The notes: generated by a model not told the origin, from the letters alone. A stretch of 64,000 nucleotides of DNA from AC-32 sp963813435 (GCA_963813435.1 CAWEYY010000002.1:124001-188000); one strand, 5' to 3'. Positions 1 to 8,190 are shown, counted from the first letter of the stretch. Program-made: numbers and translations.

Positions 1-27
1 AGCTACGTCCGCGTGGCCGAAGTTTAG
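1..27 (+). CDS. C-terminal end of an upstream gene (partial)
   Basis: The first nine codons stay open and end in TAG at 25-27, giving the tail SYVRVAEV. A hairpin follows five bases later, which fits a gene end. Nothing can be said about function because the rest lies outside the window. Confidence 0.4.
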   Translation, partial: SYVRVAEV

Positions 28-31
28 CCCA

Positions 32-54
32 GGCCGAAAGAGCGACTTTCGGCC
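32..54 (+). terminator. Hairpin after the upstream gene
   Basis: GGCCGAAAG and CTTTCGGCC form a perfect 9-bp stem around the loop AGCGA, directly after the stop codon at 25-27. There is no T-run, so it may act as a weak or factor-assisted terminator. Confidence 0.5.
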
Positions 55-60
55 GCGCCG

Positions 61-603
61 GTGTGCAGGCACCCTCGAAGCGTGCGCCGGCCCGCGGTCG
101 TTCTCGCGCTCTTCCTGCTCTGCTGCGCGGCCGCCTGCAGCCTGCGGAGGCAGGTCGTCCTCCCCTCGCCGTACTGCCGCAGCGGCGGGCCGCTGGCCGG
201 CGTCTACCACCAGCAGCGGCTGATCGTGAAGAGCCGCTGCCGGATCGCGATCGGCACCGTCGGCAAGGTCAAGTTCGAGCCGTACGACGGAGACGTCCAC
301 ATCGACCTGCGGGTCGACCCCGCCTATGAGGGGCTGCTCTCGGACGGCAACGACCGCGTCGGTGGCGAGCTCGTGGTCGAGATCATCCCGCAGGACCGCG
401 CGCGCGTTGCCGTCCCCGAGGAGGGCCAGCGAGTCGAGATCGTCGGCCCGTGGGTCGACGACACCCAGCACGGCTGGAACGAGATCCATCCGGCCTGGTG
501 GGTGAGCGCCGGCACGATCAGGCCGGCGAGCGCCGAGGAGCTGCGTCGCGTCCAGCTCCTTCTCCAGGGCGTCGAGGGGGCCGCCGAGGAAGATGACGAC
601 TGA
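61..603 (+). CDS. Putative lipoprotein of unknown function
   Basis: This 180-residue protein starts at GTG. Its N-terminus is basic (RHPRSVRR) and is followed by a hydrophobic stretch (residues 12-22) and an AAAC lipobox with Cys26, as in lipoproteins exported by Sec and lipidated at the membrane. The remainder (PSPYCRSGGPLAGVYHQQRL onward) looks like a compact beta-rich soluble domain, and the last residues are acidic. I do not recognise a family. The gene begins right after the hairpin at 32-54, so its promoter must be very close or it is read through. The aldolase gene follows 35 bp downstream on the same strand. Confidence 0.6.
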   Translation: MCRHPRSVRRPAVVLALFLLCCAAACSLRRQVVLPSPYCRSGGPLAGVYHQQRLIVKSRCRIAIGTVGKVKFEPYDGDVHIDLRVDPAYEGLLSDGNDRVGGELVVEIIPQDRARVAVPEEGQRVEIVGPWVDDTQHGWNEIHPAWWVSAGTIRPASAEELRRVQLLLQGVEGAAEEDDD

Positions 604-638
604 GGGATACTCCGGGGAGACGAAACGAAGGGGGAACG

Positions 639-1658
639 ATGGGATCCGAGCTCCACGAAAACGCGAAGGCGCTCGTCGCCGAGGGGAAAGGCATCCTCGC
701 CGCCGACGAGAGCGACAGCACGATCAAGAAGCGCTTCGACTCGATCGGGGTCGAGTCGACCGAGGACAACCGGCGCTTCTACCGAGAGCTGCTCTTCACG
801 ACCCCGGGGGCCGAGGAGTTCATCAGCGGCGTGATCCTGTTCGACGAGACGATCCGCCAGAGCGCCGGGAGCGGGACGCCGTTTCCGAGGCTTTTGCAGG
901 AGCGCGGGATCATCCCCGGGATCAAGGTCGACAAGGGCGCGAAGCCGCTCGCGCTGGCCGAGGGCGAGACCGTCACAGAGGGTCTCGACGGGCTGCGCGA
1001 CCGCCTGGCCGAGTACCACGAGCTCGGCGCGCGCTTCACGAAGTGGCGCGCCACGTACTCGATCGGCGGCGGCCACCCGAGCGAGTACTGCGCCTGGGCG
1101 AACGCGCACGCGCTCGCCCGGTTCGCAGCGCTCTCGCAGGAGGCCGGCTGCGTCCCGATCGTCGAGCCCGAAGTGCTGATGGACGGCGACCACACGATCG
1201 AGGAGGCCGCGAAGGCGACCGGCCGCGCGCTGCAGGCCGTCTACACGGAGCTGCACGACCAACGGGTCGACCTCTACGGGACGCTGCTGAAGCCGAACAT
1301 GGTCCTCAGTGGCTACGACGCCTCGGCGCGCGCGGGTGTGGACGAGGTCGCGGAGGCGACGCTCGACTGCCTCAACCGCCACGTGCCCGCGGCGGTGCCC
1401 GGGATCGTCTTCCTCTCGGGCGGCCAGACGGACGAGGACGCGACCGCGCACCTGAACGCGATGAATGCGAGGGGCCCGCATCCGTGGGAGCTCTCGTTCT
1501 CGTATGGCCGAGCGCTGCAGGCGCCGGCGCTGAAGGCCTGGGGCGGCGATCCAGACAAGGCCGAGGACGCGCAGAAGGCGTTCTACCGGCGGGCGAAGTT
1601 CAACGGCGCGGCGCGTACCGGCTCGTACGCACCGGAGATGGAGACGGCCCCGGTCTAG
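639..1658 (+). CDS. fda: Fructose-bisphosphate aldolase, class I
   Basis: The 339-residue product is a class I (Schiff-base) aldolase, which reversibly cleaves fructose 1,6-bisphosphate into dihydroxyacetone phosphate and glyceraldehyde 3-phosphate. The N-terminal GILAADES motif and the active-site segment GTLLKPNMV, with the Schiff-base lysine at about residue 218, are both present, as is the later FLSGGQTDEDA phosphate-binding segment. The length is normal for the bacterial class I family. ATG is preceded by an AGGGGGA ribosome binding site. The next genes, glpX and (from 14 kb) gap-pgk-tpi-gpmI, make this a glycolysis/gluconeogenesis neighbourhood. The stop codon is followed at once by the first of the GTAACAG palindrome pairs. 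Confidence 0.96.
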   Translation: MGSELHENAKALVAEGKGILAADESDSTIKKRFDSIGVESTEDNRRFYRELLFTTPGAEEFISGVILFDETIRQSAGSGTPFPRLLQERGIIPGIKVDKGAKPLALAEGETVTEGLDGLRDRLAEYHELGARFTKWRATYSIGGGHPSEYCAWANAHALARFAALSQEAGCVPIVEPEVLMDGDHTIEEAAKATGRALQAVYTELHDQRVDLYGTLLKPNMVLSGYDASARAGVDEVAEATLDCLNRHVPAAVPGIVFLSGGQTDEDATAHLNAMNARGPHPWELSFSYGRALQAPALKAWGGDPDKAEDAQKAFYRRAKFNGAARTGSYAPEMETAPV

Positions 1659-1664
1659 CCCCTC

Positions 1665-1750
1665 CAAGTAACAGACTGTTACTTGCTCGCCGGGCGCGCA
1701 CGGGCTCGACAGATAGACGGATTCCCGATCCTTGCAACAGTCTGTTACTA
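1665..1750. repeat. Palindrome pair 1 (GTAACAG family), convergent gap
   Basis: The first palindrome (1665-1685) is a perfect 21-bp inverted repeat, CAAGTAACAG-A-CTGTTACTTG. The second (about 1732-1750, core GCAACAGTCTGTTAC) has one mismatch. Their centres are 66 bp apart. They fill the gap between the aldolase stop and the stop of the opposing gene. The same pair occurs at 20323-20405 and 24403-24497. No T-run follows either arm. Confidence 0.8.
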
Positions 1751-1779
1751 GGGACTGTTCGGGCCTCGCGTCGCAGGGC

Positions 1780-2151
1780 TCAGCGGAGAAGTCTGCCGCT
1801 CGGGCGGACGAGGAGCCAGCGGCCGCCGTACTCGACGACGTCCTGGCAGAGGATCTGGCCCGGTCTCCGGTCGCCCACGTAGTAGTAGAGCGGTCGCCCC
1901 GCGTATATGACCTGACGCCGACCGTTCCTCCGCTTTACCGCTCCGAGGAGCGCCCGGTTCGCGCCGGGACCCACGCTTAGCGGTCCTTTCGGGGCGTGGT
2001 AGGGCGGCCACGCCTTCGCGCAGGCGCCGTAGCAGGCGCTGCGCCGGTGGTCACGGGTGAACGCGTAGAGCACGAACCCGCGGCCGTCGAAGAGCGCTTT
2101 GCCGTAGGTCGACGAGCGTGCGGTGAGCGTCACGCGCGGCTTCTGCGGCAT
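1780..2151 (-). CDS. Secreted repeat protein (COG4315-like), apparent frameshift in the signal peptide
   Basis: The 123 residues carry the two motifs typical of secreted-repeat/COG4315-type proteins of unknown function: LYAFTRD..SACYGACAKAWPP and YAGRPLYYYVGDRRPGQ..GGRWLLVRPSG. Methionine 1 is a poor start because no ribosome binding site or signal peptide precedes it. A clear signal peptide, MKLRVLLVGLVAAG, begins at ATG 2213 in another frame, 29 bp after the glpX stop. One extra G in the GGGG run near 2170 would join it to ALAPSA-MPQKPRV, with a normal cleavage site. I infer that the real gene is 1780-2213 with a single-base deletion, from assembly error or mutation. The protein is probably extracellular. 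Confidence 0.7.
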   Translation of the reverse strand: MPQKPRVTLTARSSTYGKALFDGRGFVLYAFTRDHRRSACYGACAKAWPPYHAPKGPLSVGPGANRALLGAVKRRNGRRQVIYAGRPLYYYVGDRRPGQILCQDVVEYGGRWLLVRPSGRLLR

Positions 2152-2242
2152 CGCGCTCGGAGCGAGAGCACCCCAGCGGCCACCAAGCCGACAAGGAGAA
2201 CGCGCAGCTTCATGCGGGACTGTCTCCGAACCGGGGTGCGCG

Positions 2243-3268
2243 TTACGGGCGGTACTCGCGGCCCGAGAAGCGTTCGAGCTTGTCGAACGCGTGCGTCGCC
2301 TCGATGCGGCGCACGGTCCCCGAGCGCGAGCGCATCACGATCGAGTCCGTAAGGGCGCCGTCGGCCGTGTAGCGGACGCCGCGGAGCAGCGCGCCCGTGG
2401 TGACGCCCGTCGCCGCGACGAAGACATCGTCGCCGGAGACGAGGTCGTCCGTGGTCAGCACGCGGTCCGGGTCCATCCCCGCGTCGACGAGCTGCTGGCG
2501 CTCCTCGTCGTTGCGCGGCCAGAGCTTCCCCTGGACGCCCCCGCCGACACACTTCAGCGCCGCGGCCGCGATCACGCCCTCGGGGGTTCCGCCGATGCCC
2601 ATCAACAGGTCGACGCCGGTCGCCGGCTGAGCCGCCGCGATGGCGGGTGCGACGTCGCCGTCCGGGACCAGGAGCACCTTCGCCCCGACCTCCCGTAGCT
2701 CCGCGATCAGCCCCTCGTGGCGCTCGCGCTCGAGCACGACGACCGTCACCTCGGTCGGCTTCTTCCCCAGCGCCTTCGCCACGCGCTCGACGTTCTCCCG
2801 CGCCGGCGCGTCGATGTCGACCGAGCCGATCGCCTCCGGCCCGCAGGCGATCTTGTCCATGTAGACGGCCGCGCCCGGGAAGAACATCGTCCCGCGCTCG
2901 GCGACGGCGATGACGGCGATCGCGTTCGGCTGGCCCTTCGCGGTCAGCCGCGTGCCCTCCAGCGGATCGACAGCAACGTCGACTGCAGGGCCGTGCCCGT
3001 CGCCGACCTCCTCGCCGTTGTAGAGCATCGGCGCCTCGTCCTTCTCGCCCTCGCCGATCACGACGACGCCGCCCATGCTGACGGTGTCGAGCATCGCGCG
3101 CATCCCGTCCACCGCCGCCTGGTCGGCCGACTCCTTGTCGCCCCGGCCGATCCACCGGCCGGCGCCCATCGCCGCCGCCTCGGTAACGCGGACGAGCTCC
3201 AGCGCGAGGTTCCGGTCCGGCACGTTCCCCGGGCGACTCTGGGCAACCGACGCTTCCGTCCGCGCCAT
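2243..3268 (-). CDS. glpX: Fructose-1,6-bisphosphatase, class II (GlpX)
   Basis: The 341-residue protein belongs to the GlpX family, which hydrolyses fructose 1,6-bisphosphate to fructose 6-phosphate and phosphate using divalent metals. This is the committed step of gluconeogenesis, and the family is the usual FBPase of actinobacteria. Visible signatures are GDKESADQAAVDGMR, the metal-binding IGEGEKDEAPML, VDPLEGTRLTAKGQPNA and the GIGGTPEGVI loop. The ATG start is 10 bp from the argS stop on the same strand, so the two may be cotranscribed. Aldolase lies convergently downstream. Nothing is missing compared with the family. Confidence 0.95.
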   Translation of the reverse strand: MARTEASVAQSRPGNVPDRNLALELVRVTEAAAMGAGRWIGRGDKESADQAAVDGMRAMLDTVSMGGVVVIGEGEKDEAPMLYNGEEVGDGHGPAVDVAVDPLEGTRLTAKGQPNAIAVIAVAERGTMFFPGAAVYMDKIACGPEAIGSVDIDAPARENVERVAKALGKKPTEVTVVVLERERHEGLIAELREVGAKVLLVPDGDVAPAIAAAQPATGVDLLMGIGGTPEGVIAAAALKCVGGGVQGKLWPRNDEERQQLVDAGMDPDRVLTTDDLVSGDDVFVAATGVTTGALLRGVRYTADGALTDSIVMRSRSGTVRRIEATHAFDKLERFSGREYRP

Positions 3269-3278
3269 CGCTCCGATC

Positions 3279-4805
3279 CTACATCCGCTCCGGCGCTTCG
3301 ACCCCGACGAGGTCGAGGCAGCGCGCGATCACGTTCTGCGTGGCGGTGCAGAGGCCGAGCCGGAATGCCTGCGCGTCGCTCTCGAGCACGCGGTGGTGGT
3401 GGTAGAAGCGATGGAAGTCGTCCGCAACGCGGATCGCGTAGGTCGGGATCCCCTGAGGGCCGCGGCGCTCGACGGCCTCCGCGGCGACTCCGGGGAACTC
3501 GGCCAGCCGGTTGATCATCTCGCGCTCCTCCGGCGCGAGCTCGGCGGGAGGCTCGGGCGACACTTCGGCGTTGCCCGCGTTGCGCAGGATCCCCGCGATC
3601 CGCGCGTGCGCGTACTGCACGTAGTAGACGGGGTTCTTCTCGCTCCGCTCGGCCGCGAGATCGACGTCGATCTCGATCGACTGGTCGGGCCCGCGGTTGA
3701 CGAGGAACCAGCGCGCGGCATCGACGCCGACCTCGTCCATGAAGTCGTCGAGGAAGACCACGTCGCCGCTGCGCTTCGCCATCCTCGCCTGCACGCCGCC
3801 CCGGGTCAGGTGGACGAGCTGGTAGAGAAGCACCTCGACCCGGTCCGGGTCGTACCCGAGCATCTGCGCGATCGCCGCGTACCACTTGCGCGTCCCGTGG
3901 TGGTCGGCGCCGAGGACGTAGATCGCGCGGTCGAAGCCGCGCTCGAGCTTGTCCACGAGGTAGACGACGTCGGCCGCCCGGTAGGTCGGCGCGCCGCCCT
4001 GCTCGGCCGAGCGCACGAGCACGCGGTCCTCGTCGTCGCCGTACGCGGATGAGCGGGCCCACACGGCGCCGTCCTTCTCGTACGTGTCCAGCCGCGGAAG
4101 GAACTCGGGCAGCCGCTCCTCGAGCTCGCTCTGGAGCTTCCACGAGTCGAAGTGGATCCGGAAGCGCTCGAGCGAGGCCTCGACCTGCTGGAGCATCTTG
4201 GGGACCGCGTCGCCCTCCTCTCGCGCGAGCTCAGCCACGTACTCGCCGCGGTAGCCGTTCTCGGGCGGCTCCTCGCCCCGGCGAATCGCCTCGACCGAGG
4301 CGCGAAAGAGCGCCATCTGCGTCCCCGAGTCGTTGTAGTAGTACTCGCGCTCGACCGAGTGGCCCGCGAGCTCGAACAGGCGGGCGACCGAGTCTCCGTA
4401 GGCGCCGTTGCGGGCCGAGGCGACGGTGATCGGCCCCGTCGGGTTCGCGGAGACCATCTCGACCTGGATCCGCTCGGGTGGGTCGGCCCAGCCCGCGCCG
4501 TAGTCCCAGCCCGCCTCCAGGATCTCGCCGAGCGCCTCGCCGTACCACGGCGCGGTCAGCCAGAGGTTCACGAACCCGGGGCCTGCGACCTCCGCGCGCT
4601 CGACCTGCTCGAGCCCGACCGCTGCCGCAACCAGCTCCTCCGCGACCTCTCGGGGCGCCTGCTTGCGCACGGGCGCAAGCCGGAGGGCGACGCTCGTCGC
4701 GTACTCGCCGTGCTCGGGGTCGCTCGGCCGCTCGAGCTCCACGGGCGCACCCGCGAGCTCGGTCAGCCGCGCTTCGAGAGCGGTCAGGGTGAAACCCTTA
4801 GGCAC
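3279..4805 (-). CDS. argS: Arginyl-tRNA synthetase with altered HIGH motif
   Basis: The 508-residue product has the N-terminal Arg additional domain, the Rossmann core (VSANPTGP...ARNGAYGDS, EYYYNDSG) and a C-terminal anticodon-binding domain (DALR-like, TYAIRVADDFHRFYHHHRVL). It charges tRNA-Arg. The class I HIGH motif, usually HVGH after NPTGPL, reads TVAS here (residues 127-130), so both catalytic histidine positions are changed. The KMSKS loop is RMAKR (341-345). The GTG start at 4805 lies inside the palindrome of the GC repeat at 4801-4818, so the repeat also supplies the upstream translation-initiation region. An alternative start is not obvious. Length and order are otherwise normal. 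Confidence 0.9.
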   Translation of the reverse strand: MPKGFTLTALEARLTELAGAPVELERPSDPEHGEYATSVALRLAPVRKQAPREVAEELVAAAVGLEQVERAEVAGPGFVNLWLTAPWYGEALGEILEAGWDYGAGWADPPERIQVEMVSANPTGPITVASARNGAYGDSVARLFELAGHSVEREYYYNDSGTQMALFRASVEAIRRGEEPPENGYRGEYVAELAREEGDAVPKMLQQVEASLERFRIHFDSWKLQSELEERLPEFLPRLDTYEKDGAVWARSSAYGDDEDRVLVRSAEQGGAPTYRAADVVYLVDKLERGFDRAIYVLGADHHGTRKWYAAIAQMLGYDPDRVEVLLYQLVHLTRGGVQARMAKRSGDVVFLDDFMDEVGVDAARWFLVNRGPDQSIEIDVDLAAERSEKNPVYYVQYAHARIAGILRNAGNAEVSPEPPAELAPEEREMINRLAEFPGVAAEAVERRGPQGIPTYAIRVADDFHRFYHHHRVLESDAQAFRLGLCTATQNVIARCLDLVGVEAPERM

Positions 4806-4871
4806 CGCTTGCGGTGCCGCCCTCAGAACGAGCGGGCTCCGCGCGCTCGTTCGTCTGAAATGACCGGTCGA
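4801..4871 (+). repeat. GC bipartite palindromic repeat, copy R1
   Basis: The palindrome GGCACCGCTTGCGGTGCC (4801-4818) is followed by CCTCAG, a hairpin with arms AACGAGCG (4827-4834) and CGCTCGTT (4844-4851), and the tail TCTGAAATGACCGGTCGA, which is shared with copy R3. It lies between the RCK channel gene and argS. The argS start codon falls within the first palindrome. Confidence 0.8.
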
Positions 4872-4875
4872 TCCA

Positions 4876-4911
4876 GGTTGCCTCCATACCGAGCGCCTCT
4901 AAGAGGCAACC
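4876..4911 (-). terminator. Hairpin at the end of the channel gene
   Basis: GGTTGCCTC (4876-4884) and GAGGCAACC (4903-4911) are perfect 9-base arms that enclose the stop codon of the channel gene. An inner CCTCTAAGAGG palindrome is an alternative fold. No T-run is present, so terminator function is an inference. Confidence 0.4.
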
Positions 4912-5930
4912 GCCTCGCGCGGCGCGAAGAGCTCCTCGAGCCGCCGCAGCTCCTCCGGCGTTCCCGCCGCGATCATCACGTCGCCGACGTCGAGCAGCGC
5001 CTCGGGCGTCGGGGTCGTGTCGAAGGTCCCGTCCCGCTTGCGCAGCGCGACGATCATCGCGCCGGTCACCTGCCGCACCTTGAGCTCGCGAATCGACTTG
5101 CCCGCGTGATCACACGTCTCCTTGACCTCGATCTCCTCGAAGCGCAGCTCGGGGCCGCCGCTCGTCGAGACGATGTCCAGGAACGCGGCCACCTGCGGGC
5201 GCAGGACGAGCTTCGCCATCTCCTTGCCGGCCGTCGAGTACGGCTGAACGACGCGGTCGGCGCCCGCGAGCCGCAGTTTCCTGGCGGCGTCCTCGTCGGA
5301 GGCCCGTGCGACGATCAGCAGGTCCGGCCGCGCCGCCCGCGCCGAGAGCGCGATGTACAGGTTGTCCGCGTCCGAGTCGGACGACGCCACGAGCCCGCGC
5401 GCTCGCGCGAGCCCGGCCTCCTCGAGATCCTCGTCCTCGGTCCCCGTCCCCTCGACGAACAGGTCACCCGCCTCGGCCGCCTTCTGAATCGCATCCTGGC
5501 TGAAGTCGAGCACGACGTAGTCGATCCCGGACTCGCGGAACTCGGCCGCCACCCGCCGGCCCACGCGGCCGTAGCCGCAGATGATGTAGTGCCCGCTCAG
5601 GTGCTCGATCGTGCGCCGTCTCCTTCGCTCGGCCAGCGCGCCCGTGAAGACGCCTCCCGCGATCCCCTCGACGAGAATCGCGGCGACGTACGCAAAGATA
5701 GTCAGTCCCGCGAGCACGAGGACGATCGTGATCGCGCGGGACTCGTCGTTGCGTGGGACGGTGTCGAGCCCCGTGAGCGAGACGGTCACGATCGTGCGGT
5801 AGAACGACTGCATCCACGTTTCGCTGAGCACCTCGTGAAACGCGATCGTTCCTGCCACGAGAAGCGCCACGAGCGCCGCGAGGGCGAGCCCGACCCGGCG
5901 CGGCGTGAACGACTCCCTCACGGCTCCCAT
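4899..5930 (-). CDS. Two-TM channel/TrkA-N (RCK) protein with atypical filter
   Basis: The start is placed at ATG 5930 (MGAVRESFTP), giving about 343 residues. An upstream in-frame ATG at 5990 would run into the opposing gene. Two membrane segments (about residues 14-30 and 65-90) flank a pore loop, and an RCK/TrkA-N domain starting at IICGYGRVGRRVAAEF (about 105) and a TrkA-C domain follow. This is the layout of ligand-gated K+ channels. Where K+ channels have TVGYGD or TVGFGE, this protein reads TVSLTGLDTVP (49-59), so ion selectivity is uncertain. The RCK domain should bind NAD(H) or a nucleotide. It is divergent from the DUF3467 gene, 25 bp away. Confidence 0.85.
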   Translation of the reverse strand: MGAVRESFTPRRVGLALAALVALLVAGTIAFHEVLSETWMQSFYRTIVTVSLTGLDTVPRNDESRAITIVLVLAGLTIFAYVAAILVEGIAGGVFTGALAERRRRRTIEHLSGHYIICGYGRVGRRVAAEFRESGIDYVVLDFSQDAIQKAAEAGDLFVEGTGTEDEDLEEAGLARARGLVASSDSDADNLYIALSARAARPDLLIVARASDEDAARKLRLAGADRVVQPYSTAGKEMAKLVLRPQVAAFLDIVSTSGGPELRFEEIEVKETCDHAGKSIRELKVRQVTGAMIVALRKRDGTFDTTPTPEALLDVGDVMIAAGTPEELRRLEELFAPREAVAS

Positions 5931-5955
5931 TCTGTCGAACGAGTATCCTCGGCGG

Positions 5956-6255
5956 ATGGACGGCGACGAGCAGGAGCGCCAGCTCAACATCCATCTGGAT
6001 CCCGAGCACCTGGCCGGCGTCTACTCGAACTTCGCGAACATCAGCTTCTCGGACTACGAGTTCACGATCACGTTTGCCCGGATCGACCACGAGGTCGAGG
6101 AGGGCGACGTTCCCGGCGTCGTCGTCGCGCGCGTGAACATGTCGACGCGCTTCATGAAGGAGCTCGTGGACGCGATGACCGACTCGTGGTCGAAGTGGTC
6201 GTCCCGCGAGGGCATCCGCAACCTTCCCGAGACGACCGAAGACGACGGTCCCTAG
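5956..6255 (+). CDS. DUF3467 family protein
   Basis: This 99-residue protein matches the DUF3467 pattern: an N-terminal LNIHLDPEHLAGVYSNFANISFSDYEFTITF segment (given here in outline), then an acidic/hydrophobic middle, then the RVNMSTRFMKELVDAMTDSW helix. DUF3467 members are small cytoplasmic proteins without an assigned reaction. The start was placed at ATG 5956 rather than 5905, because the added residues do not match the family and would overlap the divergent channel gene. The gene ends convergently with the M48 peptidase gene, 8 bp away. The function is unknown. Confidence 0.8.
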   Translation: MDGDEQERQLNIHLDPEHLAGVYSNFANISFSDYEFTITFARIDHEVEEGDVPGVVVARVNMSTRFMKELVDAMTDSWSKWSSREGIRNLPETTEDDGP

Positions 6256-6263
6256 GCGACGCC

Positions 6264-7475
6264 TCAGGGATTCCGCGCGGACCAGGCCTTCGCCATGCCA
6301 ATGCGCTGGACGAGGGTCGGGTGGTTCTCGATCCAGACGTACGACCAGCCGGGCGGATCCGGCTGCTCGAGGTCGAGCTTGCCGAAGCGCTTGAAGAGGC
6401 CGACCGCGGACGCGGGGTCGCGCGTCGTCACGAGTGCGCGCCAGTCGGCCTCGGCCTCGTAGCGGCGCGAAACCACGTTCGTGAACGGCGTCACCGCCAG
6501 GTTGAACACCGCGATCACGAGCAGCGCGAACGGCACGACCTCGGGCCGGGCCATCCCTCCCCGCCACTCCGTTGCGAGATAGAGCACGAAGAAGAGTGGG
6601 AGCGTCAGCAGCGCGTACCAGGCGACGCCCTTCCAGATGTGGCGGCGCGCGACGTGCCCGAACTCGTGCGCGGCAACCACCCTGACCTCGCCGGGCGTGA
6701 AGCGCGGCGGGTTGAGCGTGTCCCAGATGACGACCCGGGCCGACGGCCCGACTCCGATCGCCATCGCGTTTGCAGCGTTCGTCTGGTCGCTGACCTCCTC
6801 GACCCTGACCGGCGTGCTCCCGACGCCTTCCTTCCGCGCGAGCGCGCGCACCTCGGCCGTCAGCTTCGTCTTGTGCGGCGCGCGCGTGTCGAGCGTGATC
6901 ACGTACGGGAGCAGGAAAACGAGCGCGAACGCGACGAGCGTGAAGAGCGGGCCGGCGATCGCCCACCAGTAGCGGGGGAAGCGGCCGGCGAGAAGGAGCA
7001 GCACGGTGAGCACGATCGTCAGGCCCACGACCTGCGCGAGCAGGCTCGGCCACTGCTCGAACAGCCAGCTCGCGTAGGACTCCTTCTCCAGCCCGTAGCG
7101 GCGGCCCCACCAGAGCGAGGTGAACCCGAACGGGAGGGCGACCGCCCAGGCTGCGAGCGTCGTCACCGTTCCGAGCAGCACCCCCTTGCCTACGCGGCCG
7201 ACGTCGAACGCGTTCGCGATCCGCGGTGCGAGGAACACGAACACGACGAGCACACCCAGCTCGGCGAGCGTCACGGCGACGAAGTTCCAGCGGAGGAACC
7301 CGTCGAAATGGGCCGCGCGGTGGAGCACGGCGTTGCTCCAGTAGCGGTGCGGGTCGACGTGCGGGAGGTGCAGGTCGTCCGGCACGGTCGTCTGCCAGAG
7401 GAAGTACGCGGCCACGAGCCAGGCCGCCGCGGCGAGCACTAGGGTTGCGCCCTTGACCAACCGTGTCGCGGTCAT
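6264..7475 (-). CDS. M48 family membrane metallopeptidase (Ste24/CAAX type)
   Basis: The 403-residue protein has several membrane segments and the zinc motif VVAAHEFGHVARRH (HExxH near residue 268). A C-terminal EAEADWRAL segment supplies the third ligand. The length and the NHPTLVQRI ending resemble Ste24-like CAAX prenyl protease 1 relatives rather than short HtpX, so it probably cleaves membrane or misfolded proteins. Prenylated substrates are not implied in a bacterium. The ATG at 7475 overlaps the 5' end of the divergent phosphoesterase gene by about 23 bp. A TTG six codons in (7460) would reduce this to a few bases. Confidence 0.88.
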   Translation of the reverse strand: MTATRLVKGATLVLAAAAWLVAAYFLWQTTVPDDLHLPHVDPHRYWSNAVLHRAAHFDGFLRWNFVAVTLAELGVLVVFVFLAPRIANAFDVGRVGKGVLLGTVTTLAAWAVALPFGFTSLWWGRRYGLEKESYASWLFEQWPSLLAQVVGLTIVLTVLLLLAGRFPRYWWAIAGPLFTLVAFALVFLLPYVITLDTRAPHKTKLTAEVRALARKEGVGSTPVRVEEVSDQTNAANAMAIGVGPSARVVIWDTLNPPRFTPGEVRVVAAHEFGHVARRHIWKGVAWYALLTLPLFFVLYLATEWRGGMARPEVVPFALLVIAVFNLAVTPFTNVVSRRYEAEADWRALVTTRDPASAVGLFKRFGKLDLEQPDPPGWSYVWIENHPTLVQRIGMAKAWSARNP

Positions 7476-8190
7476 CTCGGACGTTCACGCTAACTGGCAC
7501 GCGCTCGCGGCGGTGCTCGAGGCCATCGATGCCGAGCGGCCCGACGAGCTGTGGTTCCTCGGAGACCTCGTCGGGTACGGGCCGAGGCCGAATCCGTGCT
7601 GTGCGGCCGTGGCCGAGCGGGCGGCGCTGAGCCTCGCCGGCAACCACGATCTCGGGGTGCTGGGCGTGCTGGACCTCGAGGAGTTCACGCCCGAGGCCGC
7701 GGCGGCCGCCGTCTGGACGCGTGGTGTGCTGACGTCGGAGTCGCGCGCCCAGCTCGAATCGGTGAGCCCGACTGGGCGACGCGAGGGCGTCGAGCTCTTC
7801 CACGGCAGCCCCCGCGACCCGGTCTGGGACTACGTGCTCTCGTTCGAGGCCGTCGAGGCCACGTTCGCGCTCACCAAGGAGCCGCTCGTCCTCGTAGGGC
7901 ACAGCCACATCCCGCTCGCGCTCGCCTCCGAGGACGGGGCGCTCGCCGGCGGCCTGGCCCCGGAGGGAACCGAGGTGGAGCTCGGAACCTCCGCGCGCCT
8001 CGTTCTCAACCCGGGCTCGGTCGGCCAGCCGCGCGACGGCGACCCGCGGGCGGCCTGGCTGCTGCTCGACTTCGAGGCCGAGCGCGCGTCGTTTCGGCGA
8101 GTCCCCTACCCGGTCGAGCGGACGCAGGAGGAGATCAGGGAGCGCGGCCTGCCCGAGTCGCTGGGCCAGCGGCTCACGCGCGGCGTCTAG
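7453..8190 (+). CDS. Metallophosphoesterase (YfcE/MJ0936-like)
   Basis: The 245-residue protein has the calcineurin-like metallophosphoesterase motifs in order: ISDVHANW near the N-terminus, LGDLVGYG, AGNHDLG, FHGSPRDPVWDY, and VGHSHIPLA. These bind two metal ions and hydrolyse phosphodiesters or phosphomonoesters. The substrate cannot be read from sequence. The start is TTG 7453. No other start leaves the beta-1 strand (RVAVISDVH) intact, so the overlap with the divergent M48 gene seems real. The stop shares the bases CTAG with the stop of the convergent sigma factor gene. Confidence 0.88.
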   Translation: MTNRVAVISDVHANWHALAAVLEAIDAERPDELWFLGDLVGYGPRPNPCCAAVAERAALSLAGNHDLGVLGVLDLEEFTPEAAAAAVWTRGVLTSESRAQLESVSPTGRREGVELFHGSPRDPVWDYVLSFEAVEATFALTKEPLVLVGHSHIPLALASEDGALAGGLAPEGTEVELGTSARLVLNPGSVGQPRDGDPRAAWLLLDFEAERASFRRVPYPVERTQEEIRERGLPESLGQRLTRGV

